Part shown: positions 21,696 through 32,059 of the stretch, in pieces
How the letters are laid out: the number at the start of each line of letters is the position of its first letter
How positions within the stretch are numbered: position 1 is the first letter of the stretch
Assembly (NCBI GenBank): GCA_037974335.1
Contig: CM075760.1
Coordinates: 46,458,138 to 46,522,137, forward strand
Source: Prionace glauca
Taxonomy: Eukaryota > Chordata > Chondrichthyes > Carcharhiniformes > Carcharhinidae
DNA length: 64,000 bases
Direction: 5' to 3'
Notes under the pieces: generated by a model
The model's database searches: none
What the model was told of the DNA's origin: nothing
Seen by the model: the letters and a program-made list of their open reading frames with translations, nothing else
Program-made: the position numbers and the translations under genes

Positions 21696-21903
21696 ATAGA
21701 ACATAGAACACTACAGCACAAACAGGCCCTCCGGCCCACAAGTTGCGCCGATCATATCCATACCTACCAGGCCTATCTATAACTCTCAATCCCATTAAAT
21801 CTTACGTACTCATCCAGAAGTCTCTTAAAAGACCCCAGCGAGTTCGCCTCTACCATCACCGACGGCAACCGATTCCACTCACTCACCACCCTCTGAGTGA
21901 AAA
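21696..21903 (-). mobile_element. CR1 3' stub
   Basis: About 208 bp starting with the CATAGAACATAGAACA tail and ending at CCACCCTCTGAGTGAAAAAC. It inserted at the point where homology between the two duplicated blocks ends (21695/51585). Almost the same stub occurs at 38670-38885. A SINE scrap follows at 21909-21996. Confidence 0.75.
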
Positions 21904-21908
21904 ACTCC

Positions 21909-21996
21909 AGACAGGCAATGACCCGAGGTTGGAATTGAAGCCGGGTGCCTGGGACTGTGAGGCAGCAATGCTAAACATTGTGCCATCCTATCGCCC
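21909..21996 (-). mobile_element. SINE head fragment, antisense
   Basis: GCCGGGTGCCTGGGACTGTG then GAGGCAGCAATGCTAAACAT is the antisense tRNA-like head of the local SINE family. Confidence 0.65.
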
Positions 21997-22231
21997 ATAA
22001 ATGATTAAATGAATTTCATGTTTACCCTGATTTAGGAAAAAAAATCCGCCTTAAGAAAGATTGATGGAGTGAATTCTGAGAAAAGCGGTTAATGAGGCAG
22101 AATAACTGATTATGTGGGTGAGAGTAGAGAGAGGGCAAGGAATTTAGAAATACGTTTACGGCCAGGGAAGGAATGAGATTGGAAACAACTATATTAAATC
22201 ATTAACTAACTATGATTGGTTCAATGGTTAC

Positions 22232-22557
22232 CGGGCGGCCTGGTGCCACAGTGGTGAGCACTGCTGTCTCACAGTGTCAGGCACCGGGATCAATTCCGGC
22301 TTCGGATCACTTCCTGTATGAAGTTTGTATGTTCTTCCCTTGTCTACGTGTGTTTCCTTTGAGTGCTCCTGTTCCCTCCCACAATCCAAAGATGTGAAGG
22401 TTAGATTGATTGGCCACGCTAAATTGACACTAGTGTCAGGAGATACGCAGAGTAAAATACACGGGGTTGCTGGACTGGGGCCTGGGCGGAATTGTGGCCG
22501 GTGCAAATTCGATGGGACGAATGGCCTCCGTCTGTACTGTAGGGATTTTATGATTCG
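22232..22557 (+). mobile_element. SINE, tail A, at the edge of the V4/V7 palindrome
   Basis: Full SINE with head (CACAGTGGTGAGCACTGCTG) and tail GATGGGACGAATGGCCTCCG. Its 3' half is also present in inverted form at 25256-25405 beside V7, so it predates the inverted duplication. Confidence 0.85.
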
Positions 22558-22561
22558 CAGT

Positions 22562-22589
22562 TGATGTCAGCTCAGGGAGGTGAGCCAAT
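22562..22589 (+). promoter_or_regulatory. CRE-like and CCAAT module upstream of V4
   Basis: TGATGTCA at 22562-22569 and CCAAT at 22585-22589, about 130-160 bp before the V4 leader. The same module is mirrored upstream of V7. TGATGTCA is the core of the conserved decamer described in mammalian TCR V-beta promoters. Confidence 0.5.
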
Positions 22590-22720
22590 CGCAGCTCTGA
22601 GAAACGCCCCCAGTTTCCTAATAATTGAAGCTGCCTTAGATCTGAGTTCACTCTGTGATATAAGACTCGAGGCAGCAACATATTTTAACAGTTTCGCTGC
22701 TTACTGTCCAATCAGGAACG

Positions 22721-23189
22721 ATGTGTCCCCTGTGTGTTTTACTGATAATAATGGCCATGCTGCCCGGTGAGTCTGAACTCAAATCCTCAGTGTATCATGG
22801 TTATATTTGTTCACAGATTTCTTACACATTTTATATTTTATTGCAGGAATCAGTGGCCAAAATTCAGTTTCCCAGCCGCCTGAATTAACGGTTCAGGAAA
22901 GATTGAACGTTACAGTGAATTGTAATTACACTACGGAATATGCTTCCCCAAGTCTTTTCTGGTACGTTCAGTACCCCGGTGAAGCTCCGAGATATTTACT
23001 GAAGAAATATGGTGCGGGTAGCGGAGAAACGTCTCCAGATTTCCGAGCCCGGTTTTCTGCTGATTTGGACAAGGAGAAGAAAACATTTCCTTTAACTATC
23101 ACCGGGGTCCGTGTCTCTGACTCTGCCGTCTATTACTGTGCGCTGAGCCCCACACTGTTACAGAGGCACAGTCCGCCCGTACAAAAACC
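22721..23189 (+). CDS. V4: intact TCR-type V segment
   Basis: Leader exon 22721-22766 (MCPLCVLLIIMAMLP, donor GTGAGT). V exon 22847-23150: GISGQNSVSQPPELTVQERL, first cysteine in VTVNCNYTT, then LFWYVQYPGEAPRYLL, RFSADLDKEKKTFPLTITGV and SDSAVYYCALSP. RSS: CACACTG at 23151-23157, 23-bp spacer, ACAAAAACC at 23181-23189. All landmarks for function are present. It forms one arm of an inverted duplication with V7, which lies 1.5 kb downstream in the opposite orientation. Confidence 0.93.
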
Positions 23190-23569
23190 TGCATTGGCAC
23201 TCTCACCTCCTCTCACTGAATCAGATCTGTGACCTGGATTGTGAACTGTTAATATAAGCAAAACAAATAGCATAACGAAGGGTTAGCCCGAATGCTCTTT
23301 TTCCATGCTGCTGAATATTGTATTTTATATAAATTCCATTTTTATAGCTGTTTGGAGCAACTCTTGGAATGGAAAACTCTACCGCTGTTAACACAACGTT
23401 AGCCAAAATGCATCTGCGTCCAATCTCAAAGACTAACTCCGGAAAATGGCCAACATTTGTCTCCATGCCCTCACGTCAAAGAGAGTGATATCTCCATTCG
23501 GTCGTGTAGCTTCTTCCAGTCCAGTTCATTGTTCTGAGAACAGATTCAAATAGTTCCTGCTCCTCTCTC

Positions 23570-23577
23570 TGACGTCA
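23570..23577 (+). promoter_or_regulatory. Perfect CRE upstream of V5
   Basis: TGACGTCA palindrome followed by GGATTGG (inverted CCAAT) at about 23579-23585, roughly 210 bp before the V5 leader. Same arrangement as V4 and V7 although the gene is dead. Confidence 0.5.
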
Positions 23578-23784
23578 TGGATTGGAGAACAAAGACACTC
23601 TGAGCTGATTGGATGATTGGATGAAATATAGGACAAAGCAACCGTCAGTTGATTGGATGTCTCCTGCTGGCTCTGTCAGGAATGAACCAATCGGCAGTGA
23701 GGCCGGATATTACTCAACATCTTCTGAACTCTGAACTAAAAGTTTTAACTCACTGAGCTCAGATCCAGCACCAACTCTGCCAAG

Positions 23785-24357
23785 ATGCTTAGTATTTACT
23801 CATTCATCTGTTAGTTTTTACTCATTCATCATAGCTGCAGCTTTCTTAACTGGTAAGTTCCCAATTTGTACAATCCCCAGCATGCTCGAGATACTCAGAT
23901 AAAAATCTCCCCTTTTAATAGTTTTTCCTGTATTTGTAATGCATTCAATTACCCTGATCACATTTTTATCCCAACAAAGTGATGATAAAACGTTAAGTTT
24001 GTATTTCTATTCTTTTTTAGGTGTGAGTGGTGCAGTTTCTGTCTCCCAGGGTCCAGTTGTAGCGATGAAGAAAAATCGATATCCATGGACTTCAGCTAAT
24101 CGACCACAGACAGTGCATATTCTTCACAGCTATACCGCCGGACCCGGATAAAGCCCCCAAATTCTTGACTTCTTGACCTCCATCCATAACTACGGAGATG
24201 ATTTCAGAGCAGAAGGCACGGGACTCGGATTTGTTTTTGCATCTATGAACACTTCGAAAAATGAGAAATTTCACCATCTGTGAGCTGTCGGACAGCGCGG
24301 TGTATTACTGCGGACCGAGAGGCATTGTGAGAGGAACCAGAGACTGGTACAAAAACA
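23785..24357 (+). pseudogene. V5: broken V segment between V4 and V7
   Basis: Leader 23785-23852 is disrupted by a 22-bp tandem duplication (two copies of a TTTACTCATTCATC-containing unit) that brings in a stop. Removing one copy would leave the usual 46 bp. V exon starts at 24021 (GVSGAVSVSQGPVVAMKKN), then loses the first-cysteine region and frame, and reaches SDSAVYYC-like coding (TGTATTACTGCGGACC) near 24300. RSS: CATTGTG at 24323, spacer only 19 bp, ACAAAAACA at 24349-24357. Non-functional. Confidence 0.85.
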
Positions 24358-24391
24358 CTGCTGTGGAGTGACGAAGGGAATAGCGGGCATG

Positions 24392-24478
24392 CGTTATTTT
24401 GTTGTGAAATTACAATTCACTATAACGTTCAATCCTTCCTGGACCATTAATTCAGATGGGTCCTGGGAAACTAGAATT
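24392..24478 (-). pseudogene. V6: FR1 scrap of a V4/V7-type segment
   Basis: On the minus strand it reads GTTTCCCAGGACCCATCTGA, then a GGTCCAGGAAGGATTGAACG stretch and TGAATTGTAATT. This matches FR1 to the first cysteine of V4 and V7. No leader, no FR2, no RSS. It lies just outside the V7 arm. Confidence 0.75.
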
Positions 24479-24616
24479 TATGTAGAATGACACATTGAGC
24501 ACGATGGAAAGAGAGCATTCGGGCTCACTCTTCGTTATGCTATTGTTTTGCTTATATTAACAGTTCACAATCCAGGTCGCAAATCTGATTCAGTGAGAGG
24601 TGAGAATGCCTGTGTA

Positions 24617-25089
24617 GGTTCTTGCATGGGTTGACTGTGCCTCTGTAACAGTGTGGGGCTCAGCGCACAGTAATACACGGCAGAGTCAGAGACACGGACC
24701 CCGGTGATAGTTAAAGGAACTGTTTTCTTGTCCTTGTCCAAATCAGCAGAAAACCGGGCTCGGAAATCTGGAGACGTTTCTCCGCCACCCGTGGCATATC
24801 TCTTCAGTAAATATTTCGGAGCTTCCCCGGGATACTGGATGTACCAGAAGAGATTTGGAAAAGTATCTTTTGTTGTGTAATTACAATTCACTGTAACGTT
24901 CAATCCTTCCTGAACCGTTAATTCAGGCGGCTGGGAAGCTGAATCTTGGCCATTGATTCCTGCAACAAAGTGTGGAATGTGTGAGAAATCTAGGAGCAAA
25001 TATAACCATGATACAGACACTCAGTATTTGAGGTCAGACTCACCGGGCAGCATGGCCATTATTATCAGTAAAACACACAGGGGACACAT
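24617..25089 (-). CDS. V7: intact TCR-type V segment, inverted twin of V4
   Basis: Leader exon 25044-25089 and V exon 24656-24959 are the same sizes (46 and 304 bp) as V4. The protein reads GINGQDSASQPPELTVQEGL, NVTVNCNYTTKDTFPNLFWY, IQYPGEAPKYLLKRY, then SDSAVYYCALSP. RSS: CACACTG at 24649-24655, 23-bp spacer, GCAAGAACC at 24617-24625 (two changes from the usual nonamer, probably weaker). CRE-like TGATGTCA upstream at 25243-25250. As the locus is drawn, V3, V4, V10 and V11 face the other way, so V7 would need inversional joining if the target J lies to the right. Confidence 0.93.
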
Positions 25090-25255
25090 GGTTCCTGACT
25101 GGACAGTAAGCAGCGACAATATCTGAAATATGTTGTTGCCCCTAGTTTTATATCACAGAGTGAACTCAGATCAAAGGCAGCTTCAATTATTAGGAAACTG
25201 GGAGGCGTTACTCAGTGCTGCGATTGGCTCATCTCCCTAAGCTGACATCAATGCG

Positions 25256-25405
25256 AATCATAAAATCCCTACAGTGCAAAAGGAGACCATTCGTCCCATC
25301 GAGTTTGCACTGGCCACAATCCCACCCAGGCCCCATTCCTGCAACTCCGTGTATTTACCCTGCGTATCTCCTGACACTAGGGTGAATTTAGCATGGCCGA
25401 TGTGG
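25256..25405 (-). mobile_element. SINE tail fragment closing the V7 arm
   Basis: Mirror of the 3' half of the SINE at 22232-22557, truncated near GTGAATTTAGCATGGCCGAT. It marks the outer end of the inverted duplication. Confidence 0.8.
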
Positions 25406-25639
25406 AAACGTTGATTTTCTACACCGATCGACAGCTTGTTCTGCTTTAAAATGAATCGAAAATATTAAGAAACCGAAAGCAACTTTTGCAGCTCTGGGAA
25501 ACGTTCCCTCTGCCCAATTTTCATCGAATACACGAATGTGAAGATGTGCCTGCGAAATGTTTATCGTTTTGTAAATTAAAGGTACCGTGAGAGAAAAGTT
25601 GTCGAAAATGTTTTAATATTTGACACGTAGTACGGAGAA

Positions 25640-26030
25640 AAACAACATAAAGATAAACAAATGAAAAGAGAATAAGTGAATCAAAAGCGAAGATCGCGGT
25701 CCATATCTAGTTATAGATAGGGAAAAACAGACTGAGATTCAGGAGATAGACAAGAAGAAGTGAAATGATAGCAATGAGGGAGAAAGCGACGGATGAATAG
25801 TGGGGTAGGCAGGGAGAGGAAAGAGGAAGAGACGGGGGCAGGAAGGTAATTAGATGAAGACACGGTGAGGAAACGGGGGGGAGAACAAATGCAGATAATT
25901 TGAGACAGTGCAGATGGAGGAGCGAAGAAAGACAAGCGGACAGAAAACACGAGAGATAGTCGGTGAGAGAAACAAAGGAAGCAGAGAGAAACGCAATATC
26001 CGAAATGGAATTAGGAATCCCAGAAGAAAT
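25640..26030 (+). repeat. Purine-rich tract, copy 2
   Basis: A/G-biased plus strand homologous to 19320-19560 over about 240 bp and continuing purine-rich to about 26030. It ends in short GAGAGA-type runs. No coding signature. Confidence 0.55.
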
Positions 26031-26384
26031 AAAAATATCTTAATATAACCGAGTAAGTGATAAGAAAAGGTGATTTTCGGGATCCACTTGTCATTGTGCA
26101 GAAGTAGATCAGCAGCAGATCCGCAATGCCATTGGCCCCGCTGCAGTAAATACATAAACATGGTGAGACAGCTCCATCTGGTGGCGATCTGAGGTAAATG
26201 ACCAATTATGGGAAAACCACCGAATTCTCAACGTTCTGAAGCGGGTCGCTGCACGATTATGTCGCATTATTCTTGCACATATGTTTACTATTGTACCGCA
26301 GCTAACGTATACATGAGAGATCATCCCACCTTTATTTTAAACCCTGACGATCTTCTTTGTTTAGTGTAATATCCCAGTCATTCT

Positions 26385-26518
26385 GCTGAAAGACTGTGGA
26401 AGGAAACATGAGCACCCGGAGGAAACCCACGCAGACACAGGGAGAATGTGCAAACTCCGCACTGACAGTCACGCAAGACTGGAAATGAGCCAGGGTCCCT
26501 GACGCTTTGAAGCAGGGA
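26385..26518 (-). mobile_element. SINE fragment, antisense
   Basis: AGCACCCGGAGGAAACCCAC, then CAGACACAGGGAGAATGTG and CAGGGTCCCTGACGC, the antisense core and head of the local SINE. Confidence 0.75.
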
Positions 26519-27160
26519 GACCTGCGGAAATTGGATTTTCGACATTCTGCACTTTCGGGAAAACGGGAGAAACGAGTGATCCAACCTCATCAGTTGTAGA
26601 TTGACAGTCAATTAAGCCATATAAGTCAATTTTATATTTATGTACATTATATGTACTTTCATTTAAATGCAGTAATATGTACTCTGTTAGTTACTTTGGA
26701 ATGCTAGCTAACGAGGAAAAAGAATATCGGAATTAATATTAAGTAGTAAACGTGACAAAAACAAAATAACGAGAAAGATAAAAGCAGGAATAATAAAATC
26801 AAAGCAATAAGGTCCGTTATTAGCTGGCATGATAACATTTCAGTAACATCATAATGCAACATTCAAAAATAACTATGTTTTAGAGAATATTCTACTAGGT
26901 GGCTTTCCAAGATGTTATGTATAAACACAACAGCATAAAACTACAGTTCACCACTTTCACAGGTGTCAGATGTAAATTACAGGAAATAATTTTGCGATGT
27001 GACCCTTCACTGTGAACAACAGTACATATAGGACATGCACCTGCAGATAAATTTTAGCTTTCTCTATTTCTGTAACATTGTCTGCTTTGACGAAGAAATT
27101 AGGTATAGCTCTTGATGTTTAAAGGGATCTTGGGAGTTTGAGGATGGGGGTTCAGGATTT
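26519..27160. other. AT-rich unassigned stretch
   Basis: No gene, RSS or repeat recognised. Confidence 0.35.
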
Positions 27161-27545
27161 TGGGCGGCGTTGTGACACAGTGGTTAGCACTGCTGCCTCA
27201 CAGCGCCAGGGACCCAGATCCAATTCCCGGCTTGGGTCACACTATGCGTGTCTCCGTCCGTTTGCTCCGGGTGCTCTGGTTTCCTCCCTCAGTCCAAAGA
27301 TGTGCTGGTTAGGTGGATTGGCCAAGTTTAATTGCCCCATTAGTGTCAGGGGAACTAGTTAAGGTAAAATTTATGGGGTTATGGCAATAGAGTTTGGGTG
27401 GGATTGTGGTTGGTGCAGATTCGATGGGCCGAATAGCCCTCCTCTATACTGAAGGTTCTATGATCAGCCATGATCAAAACAAATAACGGAACAAGGTCGA
27501 AGGACAGATTGGCCGACTCCTGCTTCCGGTTTCCATGTTTTTAAT
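27161..27545 (+). mobile_element. SINE, tail A, followed by a CR1 end
   Basis: Complete SINE 27161-27465 (head CACAGTGGTTAGCACTGCTG). A short CR1-like 3' end follows (ATCAGCCATGATCAAAACAA, then GGCCGACTCCTGCTTCCGG). Confidence 0.8.
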
Positions 27546-27673
27546 TTGGCAATATACAACACAGTTAGAAAGCGATTATTTAAACCGTTGCATTTCATGG
27601 TCCAACACCACAGTATGACCGATGAAAATATTCACCCACTGTTTTTAATTAATAGCGTTGATCAGAAAAGTAT

Positions 27674-27772
27674 GTGTGTTTGTCTATGTGTGTGTGTGTG
27701 AGGGAGAGAGAGAGAGAAAGACAGAGAGGGGGGGGGGGGTGGGGGGGGAGGGTGAGGGGTGGGGAGGGCGAT
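27674..27772 (+). repeat. GT/GA microsatellite and long G-runs
   Basis: GTGTGT then GAGAGA repeats followed by several runs of five or more G within 50 bp (27728-27770). Could form G-quadruplex DNA. Confidence 0.8.
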
Positions 27773-28109
27773 TATATCTTTTCATGTCGAAAGATTTTGG
27801 TTACTATTGGTCACAAGTATCCAGAAAATAATGGGACTCGCAAATCTCTTCACTCCACGATGAGGGTCAGCGTTAAAACTCCTTCTGGCAGAGATCCACA
27901 ACACCTGCAGAATAAATTAATCATATAATCCCTACAGTGCAGAAGGAGACCATTCGGCCATATCCTCTGTGTAAAAATGTTTCAAACAACAAAACAGAGG
28001 CTGCCCTAGAGATCCACTCCCATAGGTTATAAACTTCTTTCAGGTATCCAGAGTCCATTAAGGGCATTAAATCAGTTAAAACGTTTCTTTTTCTCTCGGA
28101 ACAATATTT

Positions 28110-28560
28110 GATTTGATTTGATTTATTATTGTCACAAGTATTAATATTCAGTGAAAAATATCGTTTCTTGCGCGCTATAGAGACAAAACGTACCGTTCAT
28201 AGAGAAGGGAACGAGAGAGTGCAGAATATAATTTTACAGTCACAGCTGGAGTGTAGAGAAACATACACTTCATGGAAGGTAGATTAATTCAAAAGTCTGA
28301 TGGTAGCAGGGAAAAAGTTATTCATGAGTCTATTGGTACGTGACCTCAGACTTTTGTATTTTTTCCCGACGGGAAGAAGATGGAAGAAAGAATGTTCTGG
28401 GTTCCTTAATTCTGCTGGCTGCTTTGCCGAGGCAGCGGGAAGTGTAGGCAGAGTCAGTGGAATGGAGGCTGGTTTGCCTGATGGTTTGGGTTTCATTCAC
28501 AATCTTTTGTAGTTCCTTGCGTAACAGTTGATTCAAGGGTCCAGCTGCCGGGATGAGCAT
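28110..28560 (-). mobile_element. L2-type LINE 3' end
   Basis: Starts TTGATTTGATTTGATTTATT, the reverse complement of a (AAATC)n tail, then runs antisense through TTTCTTGCGCGCTATA and the C-terminal coding block SLHSTDSAYTSRCLGKAAS. Same family as 36756-37625 and 57770-58655. Confidence 0.8.
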
Positions 28561-29195
28561 TGATTTCCATGATTCCAGGTTAATATGAGTATTGTTTCAC
28601 TCCACAGGACAATTGGATTATTTCTCTCATAAAAGCAATCTGGGCAGCTATTGTGTGAACCTGATGGAAACTGACCGCCTGTTCAAGGAGAGCGGGTTAT
28701 TGAGGCACCAAGAGGCTGCTTCCGATCTAAGCCTCAGTTACTAACCTAATCACCGCCACAAAGCTTTACACTAATCTACTCACATTTAAATAATTTAATA
28801 TAAGTTAAATATTCATTGTCAAAATGGTGCAAATATCTCAAAATTAACAGTACAAGTATTATTCTACAAACACCATTTGCCAGGGGAGGTTCAGTTCTTC
28901 GCTCTATCGCCTGTGAAGCAGATATTTTCACAATCCCAGTCTCACGATGCATTCAGATGCGCCAGTGCAACCGAGGGGAATGATGAAATGTGAGACATGC
29001 CGGATTTCGGATGAGATGTTTAATTAGGGGCATCGACTACCCTCTCAGATCGGAGTTGCAGATCATAAGGACGCTATTTCGAAGACGAGCTGTGGAATCT
29101 CTCTTGCATCTAAAAACACTGTGGAGCATCAAGAAAGGTCAGATAAGTACACTATCATTCACTCAATTGCCCAAATTACTCAGTGACGCTGTGAG
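28561..29195. other. Unassigned stretch before V8
   Basis: 3' flank of V8. No feature recognised. Confidence 0.35.
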
Positions 29196-30008
29196 AGTTT
29201 TTGTACAGGTTCAGCACAGCTCTGTGTCTCTGTGGGTCTCAGTGCGCAGAAATACACCCCGGAGTCTCTCAGCTCTGTTTTAGACACTTTCAACGGGACG
29301 GTGCTCTTCACAAAATCAAACTCCGCAGAGAATCGGTCCCCAGGGAATCTCTCTGTGTTCCCGTTGTATCTATCTCTCCGAAGCAGAAACTCCATGGACC
29401 CGCTGGGATACTGATAATACCAGAATATGTTCGGGTTGTTGTCTATAGTTGTAAAGTTACAGAACAACTGAATATCATCTCTTTCACTCACTGTGACTGC
29501 AGACGGTGTCTGTGTAACAGAGTCTCCTCCACAATGTCCTGTAAGAATTAAGAACAACATGAAATCAGACGATGTCAGTAAAATACGTTTATCCGACAGA
29601 ATTGTCTTCTTGCCCTGAATTACAGCCCGATAAACAAATCGGCGTCACTAAAGTTAAACATAGTTCCCACAGCTCAGGAACTGGAACTGGGAAGTGTTTG
29701 GATTGAATACTAATCTTTACATGAACGTACATTGACACTGTCTATCGGGATCAGTCCCCGCCTGCGTTTCATGTAACTTGAAAGAGAAACCAAAAACTGT
29801 CCATAGGTTTTAAACTCCAGTGTTTGCCACAGGCCGTGTGGAGACAAAGCGGATCTGGTTAATTTACCAATCTTTGATCAATCTATTGTTACCTATGAGC
29901 TAATTTAATGAGTAACAAAGATGTGAAACACGGGTTTGTGCAACTTGTGAATTTACCGATTAACAGAGCAGCCGCTGTGAGGAATAAACACGAAGTAATG
30001 GGTGGCAT
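29196..30008 (-). CDS. V8: intact TCR-type V segment
   Basis: Leader exon 29957-30008 (MPPITSCLFLTAAALLIG, 52 bp, donor GTAAAT), intron about 420 bp, longer than in the others. V exon 29235-29538: GHCGGDSVTQTPSAVTVSER, first cysteine in IQLFCNFTT, IFWYYQYPSGSMEFLLRR, GDRFSAEFDFVKSTVPLKVS and RDSGVYFCALRP. RSS: CACAGAG at 29228-29234, 23-bp spacer, ACAAAAACT at 29196-29204. The heptamer differs at position 6. Distinct V family with no close copy in this window. Confidence 0.93.
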
Positions 30009-30276
30009 GTTTGCAGAGAGCTCCTGGCACAGCTAACAGCAATGGGCTGAAGCTCAAATTGATTCACTCAAGGGTTGAGCAGAGGGTGAGTAACGCCCAC
30101 CGCTTCGCTGATTGGTTCATTGCCGACAGCGTCATTAGTTGGCATTCAATCATCTTCCAATTTATTCAACCAATAGCTTCAACCTCTTTGGATCTTCAAT
30201 GTCTATACTGGGCGCGAGTTGAAAGGAGCAAAATGTAAACTTGGTACTTTACAAGGAATAAACTAAAAAATAATCC

Positions 30277-30345
30277 TTTCACAAGTTCAATTTCATTGCA
30301 GTGTTAATGCAATCCTTTTGTAACACCGACAAATAAACATTAAAA
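30277..30345 (+). mobile_element. SINE tail B scrap
   Basis: TTTCATTGCAGTGTTAATGC and a TAAATAAACATTAAAAC end match the tail of the SINE at 19562-19857. Confidence 0.6.
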
Positions 30346-31033
30346 CAAAAAAAAGTGAGAACAAGCTGCGGATGGCATTAAACTGAAACAGAATCCGAGG
30401 TTTCTGAACAAGGAAAGAGATTTCAGAACACAAGGGGGCACATGTAAACCCACACACAGAATTGTTGAGAACATAGTTCAAACACGTGGGTCCGTTCAGT
30501 GACTCTTCAAACCTCAGCTTTAACCTCAGGGACAGTGTTTAAGAGAGAGACTGGGAAAGATGGTGAGGGACTGAGAGAGCACGATACTCGCCGAAGAACT
30601 GAGCAAATCGGGGTATTTTCTGTGGAGCAGCAATTCTGTTCAGAAGTGATTGTCAGACTTGTATCCAATCAAGGCAGGTTTGGAAAAGGTTGAAAAGGAG
30701 CAGAGACAATCGGCTCGCCCCTCAATGCGTGACTGGATGGCGGCATTTCCCCTGATCTTTATGCAGTGGAGGGAGCGATTAGCAGACTGTGGTTTGAGCA
30801 GTCGACTGTTAGAGGATGCGATGGTTCATGCCAAACTGTAATGTGGATAATGTATAAGTAATTTTCAGAGACAAGTGGATAAATATTTGACCAGCAAATG
30901 GAATTATTAAGAATATAAGATATATTGAATGCAAGTACCGATAAAGAATAAGTGGATAACCCATCAACTGAGACAGTACGTGAGCAATGGGCCGAATGGT
31001 CTCTGTTAGTGCTACAACAATTTACAAACAAAA
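30346..31033. other. Unassigned stretch
   Basis: No gene or RSS recognised. A diffuse CR1-like tail (AAGTGGATAAATATTTGACC, then GGGCCGAATGGTCTCTGTTA) lies near 30870-31015. Confidence 0.35.
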
Positions 31034-31330
31034 GCAAAGCTTGAATGCCAGAAATTTACATGGATACACAGAATGGGAGATTAAAACTTAATGAAACTCA
31101 AGGTTACACACACACAAACTGAGAACTGCTCTCTGTTAGCAAGGATATACAGGGAATCTGGGGATTCTGAAGTGAATGAGGTGAAAAAAATAGGAAATAA
31201 CATCAAATAAAGAAGTAACAATGAACAGAGAAGGCAATAGGAAACAAAAGAAAGCAGTTAATGGCAAAACAAGAAAAGTTATGAAATAGTAAAATTTAGA
31301 TAGCTGAATGACAAGAAATGATGATCATCC
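31034..31330 (-). repeat. Arm 2 of the 300-bp dispersed inverted repeat
   Basis: Reverse complement of 13851-14147 with few differences. Flanks are unrelated. A CA microsatellite (ACACACACACAA) is shared by both copies. Confidence 0.8.
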
Positions 31331-31599
31331 ATTGAAATTTCAGGGCAAGCAGAGCTTTTTGAGCAGAATGGTTCAGATTCCCATCCCCTTTGATGTGAAC
31401 AAATTGTTTCTGATTTCACTACACAGCTTGTCTATTAAACATTGACTGAACACGGGGTGAATGTGAGAAGCTGAAGTTTCCAGTTGAAGAAATTCCCAGT
31501 GTCTCTGAGCAGCTGAACTGGGGAAGCCTTTGGGCAGAGACTGTCCTGCTGCTATTTCCCTTCCTGGCCACCAGGGGTCGCTGTAACACTCCCAGGCAC

Positions 31600-31960
31600 T
31601 ACACCACCCAGTGTCACCTCTTGCCCACTCCGGCCCGGCCGCTGCTCATTGGCGGAACATCCGGGACCTGAAGAGAGGCGGGGCCAGCCGCCATATTGCC
31701 GTGATGTCACCATCAGCCCCGCCCCCAGCCGAGGAAAAACCGACGGTTCAGAAATGTAGAAAGTAAGAGAAATTCCCACCCGGAAATCCCGCCAAGAGCG
31801 GAATTAAAATTAAATAAAATACATATTTTTATAAGAAACAGGTAGCGGAACCGCGCATGTGCTGTAGTATTTTCCCAGAGCGCACCGCGCGGGTGTGATT
31901 GAAAAACAGACGGAATAAAAACAGAAACGATTTTCCCGAATGGAGAAGGAACCGAAAGTC
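31600..31960. promoter_or_regulatory. GC-rich promoter-like island
   Basis: CpG-dense stretch with CTCATTGGCGG (CCAAT on the other strand), GAGGCGGGGCC and GCCCCGCCCCC (GC boxes), CCGCCATATTG (YY1-like) and GTGATGTCACC (CRE-like) within 120 bp. No transcript can be assigned from sequence. It stands out against AT-rich surroundings. Confidence 0.55.
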
Positions 31961-32059
31961 TGACGGGTGAGGATGTGAATAATAATCATCAGAATTTAAA
32001 ATATTAAAAGATTAACATGGAACTGCCTGGGCGCATGTGCGGGAGGGGATGTCAACCAG

